Origin: Dicyema japonicum
Taxonomy: Eukaryota > Dicyemida > Rhombozoa > Dicyemidae
NCBI GenBank assembly: GCA_011109175.1
Contig: RDEW01000033.1
Coordinates: 558,001-622,000 of the forward strand
Length of the DNA: 64,000 nucleotides
Direction of reading: 5' to 3'
The notes beneath the pieces are model-generated. The model was not told the DNA's origin, searched no databases, and saw only the letters and a program-made list of their open reading frames with translations. Positions 10,947 through 21,679 of this stretch are shown here, piece after piece. Numbering within the stretch: the stretch's first letter is position 1; every line of letters begins with the position of its first letter. The translations under genes were made by a program, and so were the position numbers.

Positions 10947-12687
10947 TAGGGCAACATAAGTCAATAAAGTCAATTTCAATTCAGAGTTAGACTTTAGTCT
11001 AAAAATAATGATTAATTAAAAAATGTCAAAAAAAGGTTTCTATAAAAAGTTTTTTATGTCAATTGGGTCAACTTTAAGACTTTTATGTCAATTTTTTTAG
11101 GTCAATTTTTTATTAAACACTGTTTTATTTAACAATAAAATATTATTTATTAACTAGGGGGAGAGTAAGCCTTCCGATTTAAAAAAAAGCTAAAATATTT
11201 GTGACAAATATCCCAGAGTTTTCAAATTACTCCGAATGGAATGCTTTTTTGTAAATTATGTGAGTTACCAGTAACTTCCAAGAAACACTTTTTTGTGAAT
11301 AAACACAAGGAAACACAGAAGCACTTTTCACGAATAAATATGCCCACAAATAAAAAACGATTAAATATTGTTCCAAATGATTTCTTCAGAAATTTTGAAC
11401 AGACGTATCGGAAGCATTTGTATCCGCAAACATTCCACTTTTTAAATTGAGGAATCGAGCAATTATCAACTTATTCGAAAGTATTGGGCATCCACTTTCT
11501 TTAGAGTTTACTTGCCGCAATATAGTAGAAATTTCTGCTCAAGAAAAAATATCCAAAATAATTAATTTAATTTCAAATAAGAAAGTTAATTTTAATAATT
11601 TAATTGTTAAGGTTTTTGATTGTGGGAGAAACTGATGTTGGGAGAAACAAATTTGTTATTTGTCTAGTTGGAACGTTGGCAAATCCGCAAAGCTCTAATA
11701 GATTGTATAAAAATTGATTTCTCTCCGAATTCTTCTATCATCAGTCAAATTATTGATGACACTATTTGGAAAATTAACGTTGAAAGAAACAATTTTTCTC
11801 TCCTTATTACCGATGATGCTCCATAAATGGTTTCTGCAGGAAATACTCTCAAGTTATTATATTCTAGTCTATGCCATATCACATGTTTTGCTCATTTAGT
11901 GCATAATTGTGCACTTAATAAAAGTATATTATCCCAAAGTCGACAAATTGATTGCTTGTATTAAAGCACTTGTTGTAAAGAACTATTATCCAAGACAATT
12001 GTTTAAAGAAATTAAGTACCCACCAGAACCAATAGTTACGAGATGGGGAGCTGGCTTAAGGCTGTTTCTTACTATGATGCAAACCTGCCAAATAATAATA
12101 ATATGCTCTTCCTTAGAAGGAGATTCTTTGCTTATTAAAAGAGCGAAAGAATGTTTATTTAATGGACAACTTCATGAAGATCTAACGACGATTATCGCAC
12201 AATATTCACTTTTATTACAATTGCCTGAAGATTTAGAATCGACCAATTTTACTATAAAGCATACAATTTTTTGAAAAAATTGGATTTTAAAGAAGACGTT
12301 GTGGAATAAAAAATTATATTAACAAAAGGATGAATTCTAATGATATCACAAAAATAATGAATTTCGATGATAATTCCATTTCACCTTTAGATTATTCTTT
12401 ATTGATTGAATGTCAGGCTACATCGTGCGCAGAGGAACGATCATTCTCGATTCTTATAAATATTATCCAGGATAGGAATTTTAAAGCGTATAATGTAAAA
12501 TATCATTTGATTGTGAATAACTCGATAAACGATGGATAAAATTACTTTACATTTTCATAAGCGTAGTTTATATATGAAAATAAAGTTGTAACTAGTATTT
12601 TTAGGTCAATTTTTAAAATTTTAAGATCAATTAAATTGACTTTTAAGGGCAATTTTTATTTTTTAAGTCAATAAAAATATTGCCCTA
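10947..12687 (+). mobile_element. hAT transposon remnant with terminal inverted repeats
   Basis: Ends are TAGGGCAA at 10947 and its complement TTGCCCTA at 12687; including outer bases the match extends to 13 bp with one mismatch (ATCACTAGGGCAA / ATCAGTAGGGCAA). Subterminal GTCAATTT motifs recur at both ends. Plus frames read a small zinc-finger-like start (FCKLCELPVTSKKHFFVNKH at 11241), an RNase H-like region broken by frameshifts (CALNKSI, PPEPIVTRWGAGLRLFLT), and at 12400-12500 the hAT dimerisation block (SCAEERSFSILINIIQDRNF). The order fits CGGBP1-like hAT transposases. Multiple frame breaks: inactive. The presumed 8-bp flanks agree at only five of eight positions. Confidence 0.8.
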
Positions 12688-12689
12688 CT

Positions 12690-13215
12690 GATCAATTTGA
12701 ATCGCTCTTCAGGAATGATGATGAACGCATAGCTCAATTTGTAGGACACCCCAGATCTTTGACTAAGCCAATTATACAAACGGCTCTGCAAAAGCTAACA
12801 ATGAGAGTCCGGGCATTGACGGTATCAACGGGGAACTTCTGAAACATTCGCCATACTCACTGGCCTATCAACTATGCAGCATGCTAAACGACATTTTTAT
12901 TAAACACGTGCCTGTCCCACTAGGGCAGGGAATTTTGTCACCTATACAGAAACATGGGAAGCTGGTTGGACCGGTAGAAAATCTCAGGCCTGTAATCCTT
13001 CTAACAACTCTACGAAAACTACTATCTCTGATTGTTCTGGAAAGGATTTCTCCTACTGTTGACGAATATCTGTCTCTGGGTCAAAGTGGATTCAGCAGAG
13101 GAAGGTCAACGGCGGATTTCGTATGGACACAGGTGCCATGACGCAGAGATTCCAGAAGGCTGTTCACATACTGGGGATCGATCTCTCTAAGTTGAAGGGA
13201 AAAATAGAACGGTTC
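12690..13215 (+). mobile_element. Family-A LINE, RT domain fragment
   Basis: Begins directly at the right end of the hAT element. Frames read FRNDDERIAQFVG, NESPGIDGINGELLKHSPYS, LAYQLCSMLNDIF, GQGILSPIQKHGKL, ENLRPVILLTTLRKLLSLIV and GQSGFSRGRSTADFVWTQ, then ILGIDLSK. This is the N-terminal half of the RT domain (fingers) of family A, matching 56.2-56.6 kb block for block. Truncated on both sides. Confidence 0.85.
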
Positions 13216-13734
13216 AGCTAAGTGACTCCAGACCGACAAGGCCGATACGGGAATCCTGTCGGAATGTTTAACGTGATAAGAGTGAATGAAAACTCCAGAC
13301 CAAAGTGATATCAACTCACTACTTACGTAATTCTATCATGTTCCAACAGAGCTCCTCCCTCGACCCCACACAACTGGATACTCGTAGTTACATCACTACG
13401 GGTACATCACTTGGATCTTACGTATTATGGATTCTAGAAGCGTTGAAGAAAGCTCCTTTCCAGAGTTCAATATATCCATAACTTTGAATACCCTTTCCGG
13501 TTAGATTCGATCTTCATGGCCTTTGTCTAAGAAATAAATGAGCCCAACGAAGCGCATGCTTAAGAAATAGATGACTCAATGTACTGCTTGTAGATAGGTT
13601 CCAAACGATTTCCGATCTTCCATAACCTCTAGAGAAATTAAAAAAAGGAATTAAGTAATCAGACCAAATATAAGGAAAATAGTATTTATAAAATAAATAA
13701 ATAAAATTCAAATTATAAAATTCGTGTGTAAAAA
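13216..13734. other. No gene seen; upstream of the proteasome gene
   Basis: Possible decayed LINE sequence at the left, then AT-rich DNA up to the ATG at 13735. No promoter motif could be identified with confidence. Confidence 0.5.
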
Positions 13735-14497
13735 ATGTCCTTCTTTGTTGAAAGTCAATGTGTTCCGAAAGAAGACCTGAATTTTCATCGTTCTGAGGAA
13801 AACAAAGGAGTAAGGTCAGTTATAACCGTAGACTACACTGATTGCCATGAAGTGCAAGGACTGTATTGTATTGGGATCCGATACAAAGACTTCTTCCGGG
13901 TAAGGGCTCATATTTACCACGAGAATCCTAGTGAGTGAATACTACTCCCAGAAATTCTCTAAAATCTCAGACAGAATAGTTATTATGAGGGCTGGGAGTG
14001 CCGCTGACAGTCAAATGATAGCCCGCATAGCTGAGGCCAACCTTGAGGCCTACAAGTTTGATATTTGTCTCATTTTCTGATTTGAGAATAAGGGGGAGGT
14101 CCTCGTTAAAGTGGCCGCCCATACAATCGCCAGAATGATCTACCAATACAAGACTCGGTTGGGGGTTAGTCTTATAGTGGCTGGATATGACAATGTTGAG
14201 GGATTCCAGGTATACGCGGTGTCCCCCTGTGGATCCTTGCTGAGGAAAGAATGGCACGTGACCGGTTCTGGGTCACTGTTCCTTTACAATGTTATGGACA
14301 ACCACTATAATCCCGAACTGATGAGGGATGAGGCTGCCATGCTCATTTTGAAGGGTTTCTTAGAGGTCTTTAGTTTAGGGCTGAAGTCATCAGTGATGCA
14401 CGACAGGGCCAGTGGGGGGTTGGTCAGAGTGGGAGTCATTACTAAGGAAGGCTTCGAGGTTAGGACCCTCAAAATAGAGAATGTGATTTCACTTTGA
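13735..14497 (+). CDS. PSMB6: Proteasome subunit beta-1 (caspase-like, PSMB6 type)
   Basis: Catalytic beta-1 subunit of the 20S proteasome. The ATG at 13735 starts a 25-residue propeptide ending ...SEENKG. A 22-nt intron (13810-13831) follows, and the next codon is the catalytic Thr1 (G/TTLIAMKCKDCIVLGSDTK, with the Asp of VLGSDTK at the Asp17 position). A 24-nt intron (13900-13923) leads to ILVSEYYSQKFSKISDRIV (Lys33 equivalent), IMRAGSAADSQMIARIAEAN and LEAYKFDI. A third intron of about 26 nt (14067-14092) joins to EVLVKVAAHTIARMIYQY, LGVSLIVAGYDNVEGFQVYA, HVTGSGSLFLYNVMD and RDEAAMLILKGFLEV, SSGG-like RASGGLVRVGVI, and the stop at 14495-14497. At this third junction the frame is off by one base within a run of five G (14092-14096): a likely sequence error, or else a mutation. 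Confidence 0.9.
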
Positions 14498-14569
14498 GTT
14501 TTGGTTTTTTTCTCTAATAACTGAGTCGTGTTGCTTTTTTGATACTTGATTGGGTTACCCGTGTTTACG

Positions 14570-15040
14570 GAGGGGTTGTTAGATCGCTTCTAATGAGAAC
14601 TTGTGATTATTTGCTACTGATTCTCCACGGAGGTACGACCAATTTCGGATTATTGGCTGGACTGATAGTACCGCTAGGAGCTATTAGACTGCATCTTCCA
14701 AAGTGTTATTGACTAGTAAGTCGCTCTCGTGGTTTAGGGCGTTTTCTCAGCGATCTATTTTCCTGGCTGTTTCTCCACCTTTTGTTATCAACGGTTCGAT
14801 GGAATGTAGGAAGGAAAACGATTTGGGTCATAGAATACCAGAAGTTTCGGCTATGACGAACTTGAAGGGACGGGTTTTAGCTCTCATTGAGACCGATCCT
14901 GATTGAGTGGTTGTCATCGTGAGGTTGGTAAAAAAGAAGCCACCTACACAAGCACCGTCCAAGGCCAGGTATTTCCCACCCTCCCAGAGTTGTCTTCCTT
15001 TGTTAGTGCTTCTAAGAAATGAAACAGATTTTTAATTTTA
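14570..15040 (+). other. Possible small host gene, not identified
   Basis: Downstream of the proteasome gene a plus frame from about 14688 to 14905 reads TASSKVLLTSKSLSWFRAFS, IFLAVSPPFVINGSMECRKE, HRIPEVSAMTNLKGR and VLALIETDPD, then a TGA. The same frame stays open beyond the TGA as VVVIVRLVKKKPPTQAPSKA to a stop near 15030. The composition looks coding and a micro-intron could precede it (AG at 14686-14687), but I do not recognise the family. It may be a decayed gene or chance. Confidence 0.3.
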
Positions 15041-15239
15041 TTGTCAAACAACCAATCTGTTATAGAACACAAGTCATGGCGATTATTCTCATCGATGTAG
15101 CTATGATCAAGCAAACCGTATATATTTGTTTGGTGAGGGAAAGTCTTTTAGTCACTACTGTGGGGGTTTTCTTCACGAGGAGGTTACCATATTGATAGTT
15201 GGACTCGTGACTGTGACCCTCTTCCCTTTTTAACGACCA

Positions 15240-15450
15240 CAATATCTGCTCAGGATATTTCATCTCTGAACTGGATCTGAGTTTTGGCTCCCCTCGTCTG
15301 ACCAGCTTGGTAATACTATCAATCATATCTTTTCTGAACTAGGACCATCAATGACTCTAAGGGACTTATGGGAGCACCCTGCACTTCCAGGTGGACACTT
15401 GACGACAGCCGGCCTCCTACACGTTAGCGAGGTCGGGGTAACTAACTACT
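15240..15450. repeat. Dispersed repeat R3, copy 1
   Basis: Shares blocks with 61065-61195 in the same order: TATTTTCATCTCTGAA/TATTTCATCTCTGAAC, ATCAAT/ATCAATA, then GACAGCCGGCCTCC.ACA / GGCAGCCGACCTCCGACA and AACTAACTA. On the minus strand both copies read a related peptide (SSSEMKYPEQIL and STSEMKISG), hinting that this is a coding piece of a mobile element I cannot name. Confidence 0.45.
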
Positions 15451-16006
15451 GGCCACAAGACCGGGTCGTGAAAATTTAAACAACATCTCCTAGCGCTGTT
15501 TGAAGTCACAAAACGTACACGAATTAAAATCGTGGATATGAGAATATTTCAAGTTTGCATCTAGAAAATGGAGTACACAATGGCCGAAATACTAAAAATA
15601 ACCCCCGTTGAATTCCTTCCAGTTGGTCAAGAATCATTCTAATGTTTCCTGGATACACCAATAACACGTGTCAGTTAAATTATTGGCACTCTGTTTGAAG
15701 AATACAAGGTCAATACTCTTCATGTTTTAGTGGGAACATTATTTTGGAATGTTTCAATTCTAAAACTGGTAAATTAACCATTCTTCAACTTGAATACCAC
15801 CAGCGAAAACTAGTGAGTTGAATCTAAAATCCAGTTACTAATCACATCCTACATTTATACAGGACTTCATGGTTAGTTTTCTTATCATAGACGATTTCGG
15901 TTAGAGGTTAATACTTAGTGGTTACTATGGATATGATTCTCCTTCCTGGTTACTTGCTCAAGAGTTTCTTGTATTTTCCTCAGTTCCTTCATTTCATTAC
16001 TTTATT
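15451..16006. other. No gene seen; intergenic
   Basis: AT-rich with short frames only; nothing recognised. Confidence 0.5.
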
Positions 16007-16014
16007 ACCACCAT

Positions 16015-16315
16015 TAATTTTATTTTATTTAACACCCAAGACCACGGTAAAACCAAAACTAACTATCACGTGATCCCGATGCGCTCGCCAAAATCCTCAT
16101 TCTTTTCCGGTGCTCCTCCCTCGTACCCACACAAGCTCGTACAGGGCGGCTGACTGTATTTGCAGGGCCACCTTCCCGCATGCCGGAGTTTTGTTTAATG
16201 AGGGCCTCCAGAGTAGTCGGTCCGGTTCTATGTCTCCCACAAGACCACCGCTCCGTCATTCTGAAAGCCTTCTTTTGAACGTCATCAATCTTCTTAGTGT
16301 TCGTCCATGATAATG
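16015..16315 (-). mobile_element. Family-B LINE, short 3' copy with 8-bp target-site duplication
   Basis: Flanked by ACCACCAT at 16007-16014 and 16316-16323. The minus strand reads the last 85 or so residues of family B: SLSWTNTKKIDDVQKKAFRM, TERWSCGRHRTGPTTLEALI and VRACVGTREEHRKRMRILA, then a 3' untranslated end containing TTACCGTGGTCTTGGGTGTT and an AAAT-type tail. Very similar to 20.3-20.66 kb and 37.85-38.12 kb. A heavily 5'-truncated but young-looking insertion. Confidence 0.9.
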
Positions 16316-16860
16316 ACCACCATGACATGTGATTTATTTACTTAGAAGGCGTAGTGTTAGGATAGCATTAAAAAGGTTAACCTGCTCTCTTTACTTAACT
16401 GGATAAATTCTTAGAAGAATTTTTGAACTGTGGTTAAAAAAACTTATATCACTAAGCTCGTGATATTTTACTACTAACATCGTAAGTAATATTAACTACC
16501 ACTCTATGGTTGCTGATTTAGGCAGATGATTCTTCAAAATCTCCAGTGGAAGGAATTTGTACAAGGATATGCTTTGTTGAGTTTATGACGTCTCTGAAAC
16601 CGTCAATGATTGCGAAAAGAAATGAGTTTCAATCATAAGTAAATTAAGCAATCTATTGAAGGAACAACGAGTACTTAAATCCTATCATTTATGTTAAAAA
16701 AACGCTAATCGAACAAAAACATAGGATGAAGATCTTCGATAAAGAGTTACCTCTGCTTCTGACCAACCTGTGGAACTACAATGGCGTTAGGAATTCCATT
16801 GAATGCCCGAGTAATAAAAACCGACTGTAAAAATAATTAATGTTGAATCATATTACAATT
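16316..16860. other. No gene seen; intergenic
   Basis: Between the family-B insertion and the U2 gene. No coding or RNA signature was found. Confidence 0.5.
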
Positions 16861-16877
16861 TTAAGAAACCCCCAAAG

Positions 16878-17068
16878 GGGCCATGCGCCCAACCCAGAAG
16901 TACTGCAATACTGGGAGGACGCGCGGTATGGCGGAAGCAAGCTTCGCAACACATACCAAGTCACAAAAATAAGCATTATATCTTGCCCCTGTAAGGGCGT
17001 CCCAGATATAAAGCTGGGAAAGAAACAGATACTACACTTTGATCTTAGCCAAAAGGCCGAGAAGCGAC
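16878..17068 (-). ncRNA. RNU2: U2 spliceosomal snRNA
   Basis: The reverse complement from 17068 begins TCGCTTCTCGGCCTTTTGGC then TAAGATCAAAGTGTAGTA, the conserved 5' end of U2, including stem I and the U6-pairing segment. The branch-site-recognition element GUAGUA lies at 17030-17035. It continues through stem II, an Sm site (AUUUUUG, 16964-16970), a stem III hairpin rich in AAGC/GCTT, and the stem-loop IV closing sequence CCCAGTATTGCAGTACT...GGG (16893-16915) that binds U2A'/U2B''. Length of about 190 nt is normal. The 3' end is approximate: a CCCCAAAGGGG-type palindrome follows at 16871-16881. U2 pairs with the intron branch point, and here it must act on introns of only about 22 nt. The gene looks intact. 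Confidence 0.95.
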
Positions 17069-18055
17069 AGTAAGCTAGAATATTCACGTATTAATATTGT
17101 TTCAGTTAAAATGACAGTTAATATTATCATTATATTTGCTTTGATCTTTCGATATTAAATCTGAGTCATGTTTTATATTTTTAGTCATATATTATTTTAA
17201 TTAATAATATTACAAATTTTTTATATTTCCTATTTTTGTTTCTCGTCGTCTGAATTCGAACAATTTTTATTTCAAATTTTAGTTAACACTATGTCGGAAA
17301 ACACTGAATTAATGGAATAGACTTCTCCTTCTTGACGTCAATGTCAGGAGGCTCTCCAGTTCCTGGAAAAAAATCAACTTTGTGTGGATCTTTACCATCA
17401 TAAACACATATGCTCCTTACAGTTGATCGCTTGATTAGGACCCTTTGGAGGTTAAATACTTTTATACTAACCTGTCGGTTGTCTGCGCCGAACTTGCACA
17501 CTCAGGATTAATAATGATTGCTGGAGACCGGAAAAGTGGGTACTTTATTACCTCCAAAGAAACATTCATTGGAAGCTCGGCAGAGGAAGAAACTTGCTTG
17601 GGACCATACTGGCGAACTTATGCAAAGTAAAAAACCTATTCCTCTGCAACACGACGTTAGCGCATCCTGCCAGACACAAGATAACGTGGTCAGGGTGCAG
17701 TCAAAGCAAGGACGACATAAATATGAACATCTATGAACAGATGATTACATAATCTGCAGGCAGAAAGACCGCGATATTATGACCGATGCAAGTGATTATG
17801 GAGGATTTAATGGTACAAAATGGTAATTGCCACGCTCTCATTGCTGAGAATGAAAGGGAAAAGCAGTGATTGCACAAAACCGCACCCAAAAAATTACGAT
17901 TTGGACTATCTGAAAACTCAAACTAACCCTGACTCGGAATTCAGAGATTACTTGGATAGAGAACTCAGGACTTGTTATCTTCATATGCATGGAGTTTATT
18001 TCCCATCCTTTTTCAGCAATGGACCACTTTTCTTGTTGAAAATTCCCATGGACGA
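17069..18055. other. Unresolved stretch, possibly one or two host genes
   Basis: Several frames look coding but I cannot name a product. On the minus strand 17289-17501 is open (MCKFGADNRQVSIKVFNLQR, ICVYDGKDPHKVDFFPGTGE). On the plus strand, 17520-17736 (ARQRKKLAWDHTGELMQ) and 17820-18110 (NYDLDYLKTQTNPDSEFRDY, SNGPLFLLKIPMDESSF) are open. The second plus block ends where repeat R2 begins. Micro-intron-sized GT...AG pairs occur, but without a family to align to they cannot be trusted. Confidence 0.3.
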
Positions 18056-18150
18056 ATCCAGTTTCCAACTTCTACAGAAACAGAGTCCATCCGGAATCAG
18101 CATAAAAAAGTAAAAGACGTCCATACTTGCAGTGGTGGAAACCCTCCAAT
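18056..18150. repeat. Dispersed repeat R2, copy 2
   Basis: Near-identical partner of 8806-8900 in the same orientation; differs by small indels (for example AAAAAAG for AAAAAG). Interrupts the open frame to its left. Confidence 0.75.
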
Positions 18151-18534
18151 GGACTTCTTATCATATTTAAAAAAATTTTTTTACATGTTTGTATATATCT
18201 AATTAATTTAATTAAATTATTTTAAATATTTTATAAACATATTCAAATATTTCCTACTTACTTATTTTGCCACTGTATATTTAGTACACAATTTTTAAAG
18301 ACTGTACCTTTTTAAATTGTTAAAATGTCGTAACCAACTGCTAAAAGGACAAAAATTAGTAATCACTAAGGCGGAAATAATAGGAATTTTTTATGACATT
18401 ATAAAACAAAATAGTACAATTACGACATTTTAAGAAGAAAATAGGACAATTTTATTATTTTTATTTTTCAAATTATTTTGTATTTTTAACGTTTTAACTT
18501 TTTTTTGTCAAGAAATTTTACAAAACATTAGTTA

Positions 18535-18640
18535 GCTGCCGCCCTCACTGCGTGGCTGTTCCCTCTCAGAATTGCGAGCGAAATTCGCTCAAACAGCCAG
18601 CGGCGTTTGCGGAGATCTCCAATGCATGAGGTGATCAGGT
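18535..18640. repeat. Dispersed repeat S2, copy 1
   Basis: Blocks GCGTGGCTGTTCCCTCTCAG, GCGAGCGAAATTCGCTCAAA and GCCAGCGGCGT match 42598-42745 and, more loosely, 58060-58115 and 59346-59475. Short, dispersed and non-coding: SINE-like. Confidence 0.65.
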
Positions 18641-18894
18641 TTCCGTTTTAACTGTAAATAAAAGTGGAATTTCAGCATTTAAAAATGCTTTAACCAAAAG
18701 ATATCCAGTTTTTCTTCTTTTTCTTCAGAAAGAAAAATTTGAGTGGTCTCTATATTTTGAAACCAATTATCTATTTATTTTATGGTTGTCCATACAAAAA
18801 TGTAACAAAAATATATATTTAAATTAATAAATAAGACTTAATTTTACTATAATGATGCTAAAGTAATTTTTAATTAACAAAAAATCCCCTAACA

Positions 18895-20665
18895 CTCGCA
18901 TTGATCAAAGAAAGAAATCACCTCAAAAAATCTAATTGGATCACATTAAAAACGAAACTCCGGATCAGAGCTCTAAACAACGAAATAAAGGACAGAGAGT
19001 TCAAGGCCCAGAAATTGAAGTGGAATCGGATTCTTACAAAGGTAAATCGCAACTGTAGTACCGGAGAAGTGTGGAAAGCCATCCGAAATGTTGCAAAGGG
19101 AAGAAACTTCCCCGAGGATGACTATACTTAACGAGACGTTAACAATTTGATAAAATTCTACACAAAAATTTCGTACAAGGAACACAGGAAGTCTGAAGTA
19201 CTTCTCTCTTCATGGAGAAAACTGAAGAAGGATTCTAACCCAGTTTACTTCTCGGATGAGGACGTGAAGAATGCGCTGCATTTTACAAGAACAACGTACT
19301 CTGCCGGTCCCGACAACATTCCAGCAGTGTTATTGAAGAACCTTGGAGATATTGGAGTCGGTTTTCTAACGTCGGTGTATAACTATTCAATTAATTGTAA
19401 TACCGTTGTTATGGAAGCAAGCCAACATCCGACCTGTACTGAAACCTGGGAAACCTAAGGAAGATCCAGCATCATTTAGACCTGTGTCATTGTTATGTTC
19501 CATATCGAAAATCCTGGAAAGGCTTGTGCTTGTGAGAATCAAGGCTTTCTTACCAGAAAAGGATTTTCAACACGGATTCAAGAGCGATTGTTCTACATCA
19601 ATGTACCTACAGAAATTAACCAACTTCATTAGAGATGGTTTTCAAACAAACCAAGGCATTTGAAACAGTCTTATGTTCCATTGATATTAACAAGGCCTTT
19701 GATTCTATTTCGAGAAAAATATTATCAAAGAAAATTTTCCAGTCGAGATCCCGGGGAAGCTTAAACTTTGGATAACAAATTTCTTAAGTGGACGGGGACG
19801 TGTATGCCTCAGAGGACTGAAATCAGTCTCACATCTTCTCCCAAACGGTGTCCCCTAAGGATCTCCTTTATCCCCGCTTTATTCAATTAATACCTGGCAG
19901 ACCTCCGACACCGGAATCCAATAACGATTTTCTACTTTCATATGCGGACGACATTGTTTTGGCCTCGCGTGATCGGGATATCCAAAATGCTACAGAAAGA
20001 TTACAAATTAACCTGGACCGACTCAACGCCTGGGTAATGAAGAACCGACTCACGATAAATTCCAGAAAGTCGGTCACGTCTATGTTTACTTCGGACAAAA
20101 GGTTGGGGAAGATGACTGTCAAGTTAAAATTGGACAACGTTGAAATCCCCTTCAGCAAATGTCAGAAGATCCTGGGCGTGACACTGGATACACACTTATG
20201 TTTGTCACCACACGTGGCAAACATTGTTCTGAAGTGCGAGAAGAGGATCAATGTATTAAAATGTTTATCTGGAATATGGAAGACAGGTACCCACCCGGTC
20301 TTGATGAACATTTACAAGCAATACATCGAACCATGCTTCTCGTACGCGTGTGCTTCGTGGGGACCTTCATTATCATGGACGAACACTAAGAAAATCGACG
20401 TTCAAAAGAAGGCTTTCAGAATGACGGAGCGGTGGTCTTGTGGGAGACACAAAACCGGACCGACTACTTTGGAGGCCCTCATTAAACAAAACTCCGGCAT
20501 GCGGGAAGGTGGCCCTGCAAATACAGTCAGCCGCCCTGTACGAGTTTGTGTGGGTACGAGGGAGGAGCACCGGGAAAGAATAAGGATTTTGACGAGCGCA
20601 TCGGGATCACGTGATAGTTAGTTTTGGTTTTACCGTGGTCTTGGGTGTTAAATAAATAAATAAAA
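18895..20665 (+). mobile_element. Family-B LINE (Jockey-type), longest copy in window
   Basis: Reads, through several frame breaks, most of a Jockey-like RT. The sequence includes RIRALNNEIKDREFKAQKLK, GEVWKAIRNVAKGRNFP, TTYSAGPDNIPAVLLKN, IRPVLKPGKPKEDPASFRPV, SLLCSISKILERLVLVRIKA, QHGFKSDCSTSMYLQKLTNF, the IDINKAFDSI block and the catalytic SYADDIVLASRD at about 19940. The C-terminal IYKQYIEPCFSYACASWGP, TNTKKIDVQKKAFRMTERWS and VRVCVGTREEHRERIRIL follow. The 3' UTR has TTACCGTGGTCTTGGGTGTT and ends in AAATAAATAAATAAA at about 20664. The 257-aa open frame from 19848 is the largest uninterrupted piece. The 5' part (endonuclease ORF) is missing. Confidence 0.92.
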
Positions 20666-20682
20666 CACTAAAAACTCTACAC

Positions 20683-20914
20683 CAGGCGTATCAAACTCAT
20701 TTAGCTTCGAGGGCCGCATTTTATGATAATTTTTCATCAAGGAAAGAATTTATTTTTAATGAAAAACCAAAAATAAGGGAAAACTAAATATATAATCACC
20801 ATCTTCTAATCGTGCTTAGATCAACTTCCGGAGGATTGACATAGTTTTCAGATACAATTTTTGATAATGTCGGGCTCAACTATGGAGTTGCGGCCCGCAT
20901 GTTTGACACTTATG
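20683..20914. mobile_element. hAT-type MITE, 232 bp, with perfect 8-bp target-site duplication
   Basis: CTCTACAC flanks both ends (20675-20682 and 20915-20922). The left terminus CAGGCGTATCAAACTCATTT and the inverted right terminus (CATAAGTGTCAAACATGCGG) share the CAG.G..TCAAAC.C...GGGCCGC pattern typical of hAT ends, and both carry GGGCCGC-like subterminal motifs. No coding capacity. It sits just past the tail of the family-B LINE. Confidence 0.88.
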
Positions 20915-21029
20915 CTCTACACCCTAACAATAACATATCCCTAAACTCTATTCGAAATCCTTAACTCTATGCTAAAAATAAAAAATTGATTTTTAATCTT
21001 TTTATTAAATTAATCATCATATCCAATTT

Positions 21030-21605
21030 TGATTAGTCTTTTATGTGCCCTTCCAAACATTCACCGGACTCACTGTCCAATGTACAGATTCCAAATTTCT
21101 TATCGACACTTAAATCAATTAAATCCGCTAAATATCGGTCTCTACAATTTTTTGCGATGATTGGTGTGATCGGAGGTTTGTGACAATGCTTTTTTCGATT
21201 GGCATGGAACACACGTTGAAATTACTTTTGAAATTGAAGATTTTATTATGTTTGGTTTTGTGTCTGTAGACTCAAACCTACTAGAAACAAGCACTATTTC
21301 TTTCCCTACCACATGGATGGTTGAATCTGGCTTTTTCAGCTGTTATGGATGTTTTAGTAAAAACGAAACACATTGGACATCAACAGAGGGGAACAATAAG
21401 ATTAAGACTGAATACCTACACCAAAATTGACTTTGATATCTTGTGTCAGAAAAACCAAGATCAATCTAGTCACCACTAGTTAATTGAATGTTGTCAATTT
21501 GTGTTATGTTTATCTTTGATTATTAAAATAAAGAGCGCTTTGTGGACCACTGCAAATTCTCTGTGAACCACAGGTGGTCCACCTGGATCACGTTGGGAAC
21601 CACTG
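21030..21605 (+). mobile_element. hAT transposon remnant, C-terminal end
   Basis: Frames at 21280-21480 read the ZBED/FAM200-type dimerisation segment SFPTTWMVESGF, VLVKNETHWTSTEGNN, LRLNTYTKI. The right terminus is the inverted repeat whose complement reads CAGTGGTTCCCAACGTGATC, ending at 21605, with repeated GGTCCAC subterminal motifs. The left end was not located. Inactive. Confidence 0.7.
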
Positions 21606-21679
21606 TATTAATCGATCAGATTATAATAATTGAAAGCCTTAAGGACAATGGAAAGTTCTGAGACCGTGAGAAAATTAGA

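Noticed and set aside
16840-17087. Open frames on both strands over the U2 locus
   Set aside because: They overlap the U2 snRNA exactly; the nucleotide conservation is that of the RNA, not a protein.
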